From assembly GCA_019638615.1 (NCBI GenBank), contig JAHBTL010000028.1, positions 1-64,000 of the forward strand: a stretch of DNA of 64,000 nucleotides. Direction: 5' to 3'. Position 1 is the first letter of the stretch; the number at the start of each line of letters is the position of its first letter. Position numbers and translations under genes: made by a program. Positions 37,615 through 45,647 of the stretch are shown piece after piece. The notes below the pieces were generated by a model, which worked only from the letters and a program-made list of their open reading frames with translations, was not told the DNA's origin and made no database searches. The stretch is from Chitinophagaceae bacterium. GTDB taxonomy: Bacteria; Bacteroidota; Bacteroidia; Chitinophagales; Chitinophagaceae.

Positions 37615-37926
37615 TTACAGTATTTTTTTGTTTAATGAATTCCATGCTCCCCCGTTAAATGTAATAAGCCCATGCTCCGATAAAACATTCTTTGCCGCCC
37701 CGCTCCTGTTACCGCTTCTGCAGCAGGTGATGATTTTTTTATTTTTGCTTTTCAGGCTGGCAATATGGCGTTGCATTTCGTCAAGAGGAATATTAATGCT
37801 TCCTTCTATATGCCCGCCTGCAAATTCTGCCGGAGAACGCACATCTATAATGAGCGCCCCTTCTTTAATCAACGATTTAAAATCTTCCGGGCTTTTTTTC
37901 CCGAATAATGCTGATAGAATACCCAT
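37615..37926 (-). CDS. Rhodanese-domain protein
   Basis: 103 residues making a single rhodanese domain: I-I-D-V-R-S-P-A-E-F, G-H-I-E-G-S-I-N-I-P, and active-site loop Cys69-R-S-G-N-R. The Cys carries persulfide. Cytoplasmic, no signal peptide. First gene of the sulfur operon; a Crp/Fnr site lies 51-66 bp before its ATG. Confidence 0.9.
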   Translation of the reverse strand: MGILSALFGKKSPEDFKSLIKEGALIIDVRSPAEFAGGHIEGSINIPLDEMQRHIASLKSKNKKIITCCRSGNRSGAAKNVLSEHGLITFNGGAWNSLNKKIL

Positions 37927-37976
37927 GAGTGTTTATTTATTCTTTTGCAAAGATGATGGAGGAAAAAAAGACCAGG

Positions 37977-37992
37977 AGTGACTTATATCACA
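37977..37992 (-). promoter_or_regulatory. Crp/Fnr-type site upstream of the sulfur operon
   Basis: TGTGA-N6-TCACT on the minus strand, one mismatch from the symmetric consensus. A -7-like CATCTTTG (37948-37955) lies with its G 36.5 bp from the centre, the same spacing as at sqr. Confidence 0.55.
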
Positions 37993-38105
37993 CCCCTGCA
38001 AACTTCCCGGTTCTCACTTTTTATGCGGCTTTGAACGCTAAGCCTGACGTGTATATACCCCTGCATGTAGAAAACGCCGGCTACAAAAACAAAACACGCT
38101 TGCGC

Positions 38106-38424
38106 CGTCATTGCGGTCCCGACCACCCCGACTTTCGGGGGGAGAAGCAGCCCCCGCAGTGGGCAACTGCTTTCTTTCCGCGAGGATTGCTTCGCCGCTG
38201 TGAAAGCAATTGATGGTTTAATTTTTGATTCGGCGACTCGCAAAGACGTTCACGTGGTTGAGTAAAACCCAGGCTTTTCCTGAGTGCTGTCAGTAAAAAA
38301 GAAACCGCTTACGCGTCCCTGCGAGACCGCTTGTATGAACCTTTGAATTGAACGAATGTTTCGGCGGGCGAAGCAGCCCTCGCAGCAGGAAAAATGCAGC
38401 CCAACGAAGATGGCTTCTCCCGCC
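38106..38424. repeat. Two palindromic intergenic repeats
   Basis: The first unit runs from CGTCATTGCG (38106-38115) to CGCAAAGACG (38239-38248), nearly perfect inverted ends. The second is GGCGGGCGAAGCA (38363-38375) against GGCTTCTCCCGCC (38412-38424). Both share the internal word GAAGCAGCCCYCGCAG, so they belong to one dispersed family. They account for most of the 719-bp gap before the endonuclease Q gene; I see no gene there. Confidence 0.55.
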
Positions 38425-38553
38425 AGAGCATTGATCTAACTTCAACTTGAATAAAAGCGGGATCGCCATGACGGGTAAAAGGTTGATGATTCTGTAACTT
38501 TCACGATCATTCAGGGTTAGAAATGATCCATTTTCCCGCCAGGGGCCGCCCAA

Positions 38554-38606
38554 AAACCTATGAGGTTTGCCGCACGGCTTTTCTTTCCTGCAAACCTCGT
38601 AGATTT
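38554..38606. repeat. AAACCTATGAGGTTTGC inverted repeat
   Basis: Arms at 38554-38570 and 38590-38606 match at 15 of 17 positions around a 19-base loop. Such repeats recur in Bacteroidota intergenic DNA. It ends 39 bp before the endonuclease Q ATG and may affect that promoter. Confidence 0.6.
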
Positions 38607-38645
38607 AGCATATGGAAAAGCTAATAATTTTAGTAATTTCGTGCC

Positions 38646-39914
38646 ATGTTGTATATTGCCGATCTTCATACACACTCTCACTATGCCGCGGCTACGAGTA
38701 AATTCCTTTGCCTCGAGACCATGTACCAGTGGGCGTTAATAAAAGGGATTGATGTGGTGAGCACGGGCGACTTCACCCATCCCGCATGGATACGGGAGCT
38801 GGAGGAAAAGCTGCAACCCGCCGGTAACGGGTTTTACACATTAAAGCATACTCCTGAATTGAAGGAATTGCCGGGAGCCACTCCGGCCGGCAGAACGGTT
38901 TATTTTTGTTTGTCTACAGAGGTGAGTTGCGAATACATTATTAAAGGCAAACAATACAAAAATCATCACCTCATCTATGCACCCGACTTCGAAACTGCGC
39001 GTCTTGTTAACAAAGCGCTGAGTCCGTATGGCGATCTGTCGCTGGACGGCAGGCCTACCCTACACCTGCAGGCACATGAATTACTGAAGATCGTATTGGC
39101 GGTGTCACCCCATGTGCGTTTTATCCCGGCACATATCTGGACCCCGTGGTATTCGGCGCTGGGCGGTATGAACGGGCACGACTCCCTGCAGGATTGCTTT
39201 AAGGATGTTACGGGTGAATTGTTTGCGGTAGAAACCAGCCTGTCTGCCGATCCGCGTATGTGCCGCAGGTACACGGAGCTTGACCATCTTACATTGGTCT
39301 CTAATTCGGATGCCCATTCTGCATGGAAGCTCGGGCGCGAAGTAAACCTCTTTAATGCCGAACTGGGTTACGATGCCCTATTCCATGCGATTAAAACAAA
39401 GCAGGGCTTTTCCGGCACCTGGGAGTATTACCCGCAGCGTGGTAAGTATTATAACGACGGGCACAGGAACTGTAAAATTTCGGTAAGCGCAAAAGAAGCA
39501 AATGCCGGCATTTGTCCCGTGTGTAGCAGACCCTTAACCATTGGCGTGGCGCACAGGGTAGAGCAGCTTTCCAACCGCACGGAGCCGGAAACAGAAGGCA
39601 ATTTTCAATCTTTCCAATATGTACTGCCCTTACCGGAAATACTGGGCGAGATCATGGGCTTTAGTGAAACCAGCAAAGCGGTTGAAAAGAAATACGCACA
39701 GGCAATCTCTTATTTCGGAAATGAGTTCGATTTGTTAATGCATACACCTGTTGAAGATATCCGCCGGTTTCATCCCACGCTCGCCATTGCCATAGAGCGG
39801 CTTCGCAAGGATGAAAAACGTTTCACCCCGGGATATGACGGCGAGCATGGCCGGATCTGGTTCTTTAACGAGGGTGAGCTGAAAAGAAAACCGGAGCAGG
39901 CAACGTTGTTTTGA
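38646..39914 (+). CDS. Endonuclease Q-family PHP-domain protein
   Basis: 422 residues. The PHP metal-site motifs are D6-L-H8-T-H10 and S-N-S-D-A-H (219-224). A zinc-finger segment (H273, Cys276, Cys290, Cys293) and a helical C-terminal part follow. This matches EndoQ, which nicks 5' of deaminated bases (uracil, hypoxanthine) and abasic sites. EndoQ was described in Thermococcales archaea and occurs in scattered bacteria. A -7-like TAATTTCG ends four bases before the ATG. Confidence 0.85.
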   Translation: MLYIADLHTHSHYAAATSKFLCLETMYQWALIKGIDVVSTGDFTHPAWIRELEEKLQPAGNGFYTLKHTPELKELPGATPAGRTVYFCLSTEVSCEYIIKGKQYKNHHLIYAPDFETARLVNKALSPYGDLSLDGRPTLHLQAHELLKIVLAVSPHVRFIPAHIWTPWYSALGGMNGHDSLQDCFKDVTGELFAVETSLSADPRMCRRYTELDHLTLVSNSDAHSAWKLGREVNLFNAELGYDALFHAIKTKQGFSGTWEYYPQRGKYYNDGHRNCKISVSAKEANAGICPVCSRPLTIGVAHRVEQLSNRTEPETEGNFQSFQYVLPLPEILGEIMGFSETSKAVEKKYAQAISYFGNEFDLLMHTPVEDIRRFHPTLAIAIERLRKDEKRFTPGYDGEHGRIWFFNEGELKRKPEQATLF

Positions 39915-39980
39915 TGCCGGTCGCACATCTGCCAAACGCAATGTTATGCGTTCGTACCTGTTATCAGCACTCATTAATTT

Positions 39981-41489
39981 TTATTTTTTCAACAACTCCT
40001 CTAAGAAGTTTTTTCCGTTTTCATTGTCCGGATTTAGTTTAACAGATTTACGATACATAAAAATAGCTTCATTTTTCTTTCCTGTTTTTGCCAATGCCTC
40101 GCCATAGCTATCATAACTATTAAAGCTATTGGGAAATAATAAGATGTTTTGTTTCAAGACTTCTAAAGCAAGTTCACTATGTCCGTTGAATGTCGCCGCA
40201 TAAAGAAGCTGCAAGCCTAAATCATTCATATCCTCTTCATTTAGATAATAATGAGAAGTATCGTCTTTCAATTCCTGAAATTTGATAAAGGCGATGTCAA
40301 CTCCTTTCTCAACTAAAGTACTACCGTAAATTTTCGTCAACGATTGTTTTGAAATAGATACAGGCTTGTTGTTAAGAATATTCATTGCATTTAAACCATT
40401 TTGATGAAGGCTTCTGTTAAATGTGTTATCAAAGAGAATAACCGTTTGTTTTTTGTCAATGTTTCGCACTAAAATGCTCAACGCACCGGGAACACCCCCT
40501 GTATGCCCGACAATTTTTCCTTTTGAACTGTCTGATGCAATAAACCAGCCTAAGCCATAAGATGCTTTTTCTCCTCCAAAAACCGTTTGCGTTAGTTGTC
40601 CATTATTTAATTTGTTAGGTGCGAATGCTTCATTCAACGATGCTTGTTTAATTAATCTTCCTGTGTAAAGCGCCTGGTCAAATTTCAACATATCGCCGGT
40701 AGTTGATATAATATTGCCATTACCAACGAAGCCACTTAAACTCAACATTCTTACCCTGTATCTTTTTATGCTATCAACGTTTTCTAATTCGGTAGAAAAA
40801 AGAAAAGGGTAATCATAATCAACTACGCGATTTTTGTTTTCCATTTGTGTAATGTCATTTTGAAAATAGGTACTTGTCATTTTTGCGGGACTAAAGATGT
40901 TTTTTTGTAAATATTCTTGAAAAGTAAGACCGGAAACTTTTTCTACAAGTAATGCTAATAAAATGTAATTAGCATTAGTGTACTGATATTTGTCATTTGG
41001 CTTAAAGGCTAAAGGCTGGTTTATTTTTTTTAAGGTGGGCAAAAAGTCCTTATTTGTAAAAACTTTATTTGGATTCTCTTTTACCTGTTGCCTGAAAATT
41101 TCTATTTCGGGTAAGCCGGATGTATGGGTAAGCAAATGCCGGATAGTAATTTCAATATAGGGGAAATCCGGGAAATATTTAGCTACAAAGTCATCTAATC
41201 TTAATTTTCCCTTTTCCTTAAGTTGTAAAATGGCGGTTGATGTAAATATTTTTGAAACCGAAGCCAGAGAAAAACCTGAGTATTCATTATTAGGCATCCT
41301 GGTTTTAAAATTTGAATAACCAAATGACTTTTGATAAACCGGTTGTCCGTTTTCCGCAACAAGAACATTCCCGTTTATCTGCCCATAAGTATGAAGCGAA
41401 TTAAAGAAACTGTCTAATTTTTGGGCATTGGTTTGGGCATATGCTATTGTGCCAATAAGTAAAAAAAGGAACAGAAATGTCAGTTTCAT
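39981..41489 (-). CDS. Serine hydrolase (class C beta-lactamase/PBP-like) with TPR tail
   Basis: 502 residues: signal peptide ending A-Y-A-Q, catalytic Ser77-V-S-Lys80, Tyr-x-Asn in K-Y-Q-Y-T-N, and H-T-G-G. The last 90 residues form TPR-like helices (L-A-L-E-V-L-K-Q-N...A-L-A-K-T-G-K-K-N-E-A). It is a secreted peptidase or esterase of the AmpC-like fold; antibiotic hydrolysis cannot be claimed. Divergent from the membrane-bound regulator at 41627. Convergent with the EndoQ gene. Confidence 0.85.
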   Translation of the reverse strand: MKLTFLFLFLLIGTIAYAQTNAQKLDSFFNSLHTYGQINGNVLVAENGQPVYQKSFGYSNFKTRMPNNEYSGFSLASVSKIFTSTAILQLKEKGKLRLDDFVAKYFPDFPYIEITIRHLLTHTSGLPEIEIFRQQVKENPNKVFTNKDFLPTLKKINQPLAFKPNDKYQYTNANYILLALLVEKVSGLTFQEYLQKNIFSPAKMTSTYFQNDITQMENKNRVVDYDYPFLFSTELENVDSIKRYRVRMLSLSGFVGNGNIISTTGDMLKFDQALYTGRLIKQASLNEAFAPNKLNNGQLTQTVFGGEKASYGLGWFIASDSSKGKIVGHTGGVPGALSILVRNIDKKQTVILFDNTFNRSLHQNGLNAMNILNNKPVSISKQSLTKIYGSTLVEKGVDIAFIKFQELKDDTSHYYLNEEDMNDLGLQLLYAATFNGHSELALEVLKQNILLFPNSFNSYDSYGEALAKTGKKNEAIFMYRKSVKLNPDNENGKNFLEELLKK

Positions 41490-41626
41490 ATTAAAATTTA
41501 TTTAAGCTATTAATTTGAGCCCCAAAACTACCTACTACTTAGAGTCTTATTTCTATAGAAAACCTTTTGTTTAGCTATAGATATCTCAAAAGCTTTCCTT
41601 ATTCAGTAGTTTCGCTAAAAATTGCT

Positions 41627-42301
41627 ATGGAGCGTATTTTTTTTGTCTTAAATAATTGTTTTTTGGTTGATGGTTCGGTCAACCTCCTCACTAATCTTGA
41701 AACTGGATTGCAGACTAAGCTGGAACCCAGGTTAATAGAAATATTAGACATTCTTGTAAAAAATGAAGGAAAACTGGTTAGCAGAGAAATGCTCATTTCG
41801 AAAATATGGAACAATTATGGAGGTGCAGATGATGGTCTAAATCAAGGAATTTCAATTCTGCGAAAATCGCTTGCCGACACCAATAAACAAATAATTGAAA
41901 CCGTTCCAAAGAAAGGTTATATACTTCACGCTACCGTTACCAATGATCTAAATGTTAAAGAAGAGTGGCCTCAAAGTGAAAAAGCTATAAAAAAGCAACC
42001 GGTTTTTTTAGCAATATTTTTAGGGGGTGCATTTATTTTGATATTCCTGTTTCTGTTTAATTTAGGAAAAAACAAAATCTCCGATAGATTAGAAAAGCAA
42101 CCAGATTTTCTTTTAAAATCAGGTTCTACAGTATCAAAAAATTGGCATGGAAAAAATTACAAACTTGCATTTGGCAAAGACGAAAAAATTATTCTTTTTG
42201 AGAACAACATTCAAATAGCAGACAGTAATCTTATAAACTATGAAATAGTTATTCAAGAACTTAAAGACAAACTTACTAGTGAACAAGATGCAAATAGATA
42301 A
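41627..42301 (+). CDS. ToxR-like membrane-bound winged-helix regulator
   Basis: 224 residues from ATG 41627. An OmpR/PhoB-type DNA-binding domain covers about 1-105 (L-V-S-R-E-M-L-I-S-K-I-W, V-P-K-K-G-Y-I-L). One transmembrane helix follows (about 125-147) and a short periplasmic domain. The ToxR/CadC layout suggests signal sensing through the membrane. A TTG at 41567 extends the frame but adds no family residues. Adjacent to and divergent from the serine hydrolase, its likely target. Confidence 0.82.
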   Translation: MERIFFVLNNCFLVDGSVNLLTNLETGLQTKLEPRLIEILDILVKNEGKLVSREMLISKIWNNYGGADDGLNQGISILRKSLADTNKQIIETVPKKGYILHATVTNDLNVKEEWPQSEKAIKKQPVFLAIFLGGAFILIFLFLFNLGKNKISDRLEKQPDFLLKSGSTVSKNWHGKNYKLAFGKDEKIILFENNIQIADSNLINYEIVIQELKDKLTSEQDANR

Positions 42302-42355
42302 TGGTGTGATTATTTAAGATCATCCCCAAAATATGGAAGTTGTTCCACTATAATG

Positions 42356-42667
42356 TTATATTAATGTTGCATTGTTTTGTAATAAAGGGTATACTCCTAT
42401 AAGCTGATCACCGTTCAAATGCTTTATAAGCTGGTCATCCGTAAGCGGTAAATATTTTTTGTCAGTGTATGATTGAAAAGTACCACCTTTCATCTTATGG
42501 GCCTTGTATCGGTAAGGGTCATACAAATAAGCAGGCATATACCCGCTCTTTCCTTCCCCGCCCGGAGAACCGGTGGGTATTTCCCAACGAGTTGCAAATA
42601 CGTCTTCCCGGCCTTTGAAAAGGGAGCGGAATAGCTGTAACCTTCTATCAATGGCTGGTTCCGGCAA
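42356..42667 (-). pseudogene. Fragment of a TOTE conflict-system primase (AEP) gene
   Basis: About 100 residues match the start of the archaeo-eukaryotic primase domain of TOTE proteins: L-F-R-S-L-F-K-G-R-E-D-V-F-A-T-R-W, then G-K-S-G-Y-M-P-A-Y, L-P-L-T-D-D-Q-L-I-K-H-L-N-G and L-I-G-V-Y-P-L-L. The frame stops right after, where W-F-(I/L)-A-x-D-F-D should follow, so catalytic and helicase parts are gone. The leftmost codon is TTG, and the frame is open upstream to about 42760. It abuts a truncated norE, so both look cut by one deletion. Confidence 0.72.
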
Positions 42668-42753
42668 ATCGGTAATTCGTTTTTAACCTTTCTACTTTTA
42701 TTCGTTTAAAAGAAACCGAAAGCCAATTCATCAAAGGCTTAACCTGGCACATA

Positions 42754-42981
42754 TCAGATCATCACAACATCAGCTTCTTTTAGCAATAAAAACACGGTGT
42801 TAACAGCGGCGATTGTTTTGTTCAGCGACTGGCTGTCGCTGTGAAACTGCGCTCTTTCCGCCATTCCGTAATAACCCAAAGCGATCATGGCGGCGCCAAA
42901 TGTGATCAGCTCCAGGTAAATGACGATCCAGATCAGAATGCCGCCGGGGGGATAAAAGATGGATTTGTAATTTATTTCCAC
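42754..42981 (-). pseudogene. norE: norE-like gene (cytochrome oxidase subunit III family), truncated
   Basis: From GTG 42981, ten bases after the norD stop and behind GGAG, the sequence reads F-Y-P-P-G-G-I-L-I-W-I-V-I-Y-L-E-L-I-T-F-G and later N-T-V-F-L-L. This is the first helix of NorE/cytochrome-oxidase-III-like proteins. After L-L the match stops and the frame ends within ten codons. Full proteins are about 190-200 residues with five or more helices. The remainder is missing, not shifted into another frame that I can see. Confidence 0.72.
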
Positions 42982-42991
42982 TCCAACAGTT

Positions 42992-44758
42992 TTACTGGTA
43001 TTTAATTTTCTCGTACAGCTTTGCCAGCGATTGCAGCAATGCTTCGGGCGATGTCAGTATCTGGTAATGATGTTGCCCGAACATTTGCGGCAGATAATAT
43101 TTGGCCTGTGCTTCAATAGCCAACGCATAGGAGTTGATCCTGCGTTCGTTCAACTCCCTCAATGCCTGCTTGATATCCTGTATGCCGTGCTGTCCTTCGT
43201 ATTTATCGTAATCATTGGGCTTGCCATCGGATAATACAATGATCCATTTGTTCCTGGCGGGCTGCCTGTCCATACGTGCCCCCGCGTGACGCAGGGCCGG
43301 GCCGATCCTGGTATACCCGCCGGGCTCTGCCGCACCGATCCGTAATTTGGCTGTGTCCCAGCTTTCGTTAAAATCTTTCAGCGTAAGGTAAGTGGTATAG
43401 TTCCTGGTTTTGGAATAGAATCCGTCAATGGCAAAATCAATATCAAATTCATGCAGTATTTCACTAAACAAAATTGATACTTCCTTTTCCACATCTATCA
43501 CGCGGTTCCCGGCAGCATAGCCGTCGCTTGACAGGCTGATATCGAGTAAGACCAGTATTGCGATATCCTTTTCTTTTTTCCGTTGGGAAAAATAGATCCT
43601 TTCATCGGGCGATACCCCGGAATGAATGTCGGTATACATGTCCGTGAGCGCATCCAGGTCAAATGTTTCGCCCTGCAATTGCCTTCTCTGCTGCAACAGC
43701 CTGTTATTCACACTGGTCAGCATTTTCCGCAAACCATTTAAAACAGTTTTATACTTTGCGATGGTATGATTGTAATAAGATGCCTGCGTTGTTAGCTGCG
43801 TTTTAGGGTACACTTTGCAGAAGCCGGGCAGGTAAGCCCGTTTTTTAAAATCCCATTCATCGTATTTCAGGTGAAAGCCTTTTTCATCCACTTCGGCACT
43901 CTCCGCAAGAGATGTGTTCTCTACAAAATCCGCCTGGTAAACAGAGTGCACCGTATTATCAACCCTTACCGTAAACCGCATGTCCATTCCCTCCAGGGCT
44001 TCCTGGTGACTTTCCAGCTCATCTTTCCCGTCAAAGTCCCGCCAGTTACCGTTAAACGACTCGGCTGTTTCTATTTTTTCAAAGCTGTGCATCAGCACAT
44101 AGTCTTCCTGCTGCTTTTTATCAATGGTCAACGATGCTATTTCCTCCACTGCTTTTGCCTGCAAGGTCGTTTTGGCTTCTATTTTGTTTTGAAGCGTGGG
44201 AGTAGTATCGTCAAAGTTTTTCAGGTTGTCTGTATGCTCTACGCCGGAAGCATTTTTCATCCATTTGCCATACAGCCAACTGTAGTCCGGGGTTGCATCT
44301 TTTTTATGGAGCGGCAACCGGGGTATTGCTGCTGAATGCCATTCCTGCAGGGAAGGATATTCCGTGAACATTTTTTTCAATACCAGCGGGGCCGTTTCTT
44401 TTGCTTTCTGTAAAGATTGCTCAGAAGTATATGCTTCCTCCTGCCAGTTGAGGTGCAGTTGTTGCTGAATGCATAAATAAACCGTTCTGAAAATATAGAA
44501 TCGCAGGTTTTCTTCTTTACTGCGGAAGAGGGAGCAATGAGCGGGAAGGAAAAAATTACGATCCTTATACCCGCCTTCCCTTTCGGCGGGAAAAATGTCG
44601 ACAGGTGCGGCACAAATTGCCCGTGCGAGCAAGGTCAGCCTGGGCTTGATATCCGACAGGCTTACCTGGCGGCTTAATACATCGGCATTGTTAAGTCGTC
44701 TTTTCTTAAAATATTTTAAAACCTTCGCGTATAGCAGCTCATCTAATTCTACACCCAT
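42992..44758 (-). CDS. norD: NorD, nitric-oxide reductase activation protein
   Basis: 588 residues. The C-terminal von Willebrand A domain has the MIDAS L-D-I-S-L-S-S near residue 395 and V-L-S-D-G-K. NorD works with the ATPase NorQ to insert or mature cofactors of NorB. Ten bases separate it from norQ upstream. Length and position are typical. Confidence 0.88.
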   Translation of the reverse strand: MGVELDELLYAKVLKYFKKRRLNNADVLSRQVSLSDIKPRLTLLARAICAAPVDIFPAEREGGYKDRNFFLPAHCSLFRSKEENLRFYIFRTVYLCIQQQLHLNWQEEAYTSEQSLQKAKETAPLVLKKMFTEYPSLQEWHSAAIPRLPLHKKDATPDYSWLYGKWMKNASGVEHTDNLKNFDDTTPTLQNKIEAKTTLQAKAVEEIASLTIDKKQQEDYVLMHSFEKIETAESFNGNWRDFDGKDELESHQEALEGMDMRFTVRVDNTVHSVYQADFVENTSLAESAEVDEKGFHLKYDEWDFKKRAYLPGFCKVYPKTQLTTQASYYNHTIAKYKTVLNGLRKMLTSVNNRLLQQRRQLQGETFDLDALTDMYTDIHSGVSPDERIYFSQRKKEKDIAILVLLDISLSSDGYAAGNRVIDVEKEVSILFSEILHEFDIDFAIDGFYSKTRNYTTYLTLKDFNESWDTAKLRIGAAEPGGYTRIGPALRHAGARMDRQPARNKWIIVLSDGKPNDYDKYEGQHGIQDIKQALRELNERRINSYALAIEAQAKYYLPQMFGQHHYQILTSPEALLQSLAKLYEKIKYQ

Positions 44759-44768
44759 TACTCCCGTT

Positions 44769-45554
44769 TTATATCATCAGATCGCAGAGGTCTTTTAAAG
44801 CCCGGATGGTTTCCTCCTCATCCGTTAAAGGCTCCACTACCGCTACGTGCACCGCCAGGCGTTTGGGCAAACCGCTATGGATCAGTTTGGCCGCATCTAC
44901 CAGCAACCTGGTGGAAACGGTTTCCGTCAGTCCCAGCTCGGTAAGGTTCCTGATCTTATTACCGATGGCAACCAGCTTTTGGGCTACCTCTTTTTGCACA
45001 CCTGTTTCGGCTACCAGTATTTCCGCTTCCACTTTCGGTGGCGGATAACCGAAAGACAAGGCCACAAAACGTTGCCGGGTGGAAGGCTTCAGCTCTTTAA
45101 ACCCTTTTTGATACCCGGGGTTGAAGGAGGCTACCAGCAAAAAATCGGGGTGCGCCCGGACAGTCTCTCCCAATTTATCAATAAAAAGCTCCCTGCGGTG
45201 ATCGGTAAGCGAATGAATGGCGACGATCACATCGGGGCGGGCTTCTGCTATTTCATCGAGGTATAAAATATATCCATGTTTAACAGCCATTGTAAGCGGC
45301 CCGTCTATCCAGATGGTTTCAGCGCCTTTGATAATAAACCGTCCGATGAGGTCGGTAGAGGAGGTTTCCTCGTGACAGCTTACCGTTATCAGCTTTTTGT
45401 CGAGCTCATTAGCCATATATTCCACAAAGCGGGATTTGCCCGACCCGGTGGGGCCTTTGAGCAATAAGGGTAGCTTCAATTCATTTACATGGTTAAAAAC
45501 TTCTACCTCCGTGCCGATGGCTTTATAAAAAACAGTATGTTCTGCTACTATCAT
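44769..45554 (-). CDS. norQ: NorQ, MoxR-type AAA+ ATPase
   Basis: 261 residues of the CbbQ/NirQ/NorQ family: Walker A G-P-T-G-S-G-K-S (34-41), Walker B L-Y-L-D-E-I-A, and S-T-R-Q-R-F sensor region. Needed for assembly of active nitric-oxide reductase. A terminator-like hairpin lies between norB and norQ, so it may be expressed at a lower level than norCB. Confidence 0.9.
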   Translation of the reverse strand: MIVAEHTVFYKAIGTEVEVFNHVNELKLPLLLKGPTGSGKSRFVEYMANELDKKLITVSCHEETSSTDLIGRFIIKGAETIWIDGPLTMAVKHGYILYLDEIAEARPDVIVAIHSLTDHRRELFIDKLGETVRAHPDFLLVASFNPGYQKGFKELKPSTRQRFVALSFGYPPPKVEAEILVAETGVQKEVAQKLVAIGNKIRNLTELGLTETVSTRLLVDAAKLIHSGLPKRLAVHVAVVEPLTDEEETIRALKDLCDLMI

Positions 45555-45570
45555 ATTGATCTGTTTATTT

Positions 45571-45618
45571 TAAAAAAAACCGGAACCGAATGTAGGCTGA
45601 AGAACTTCCGGCTCCGGT
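45571..45618 (-). terminator. Terminator between norB and norQ
   Basis: On the minus strand a 10-bp stem with one mismatch (arms at 45609-45618 and 45579-45588) is followed by eight T residues (complement of the A-run 45572-45579). It should end or attenuate transcription after norB. Confidence 0.6.
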
Positions 45619-45647
45619 AGTTATTGATATTAGCTGCCATGTTAAGA

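Noticed and set aside
39915-39980. AACGCA/TGCGTT inverted repeat resembling an integron attC core.
   Set aside because: No full core and inverse-core sites and no integrase or cassettes nearby; better seen as a weak convergent terminator.
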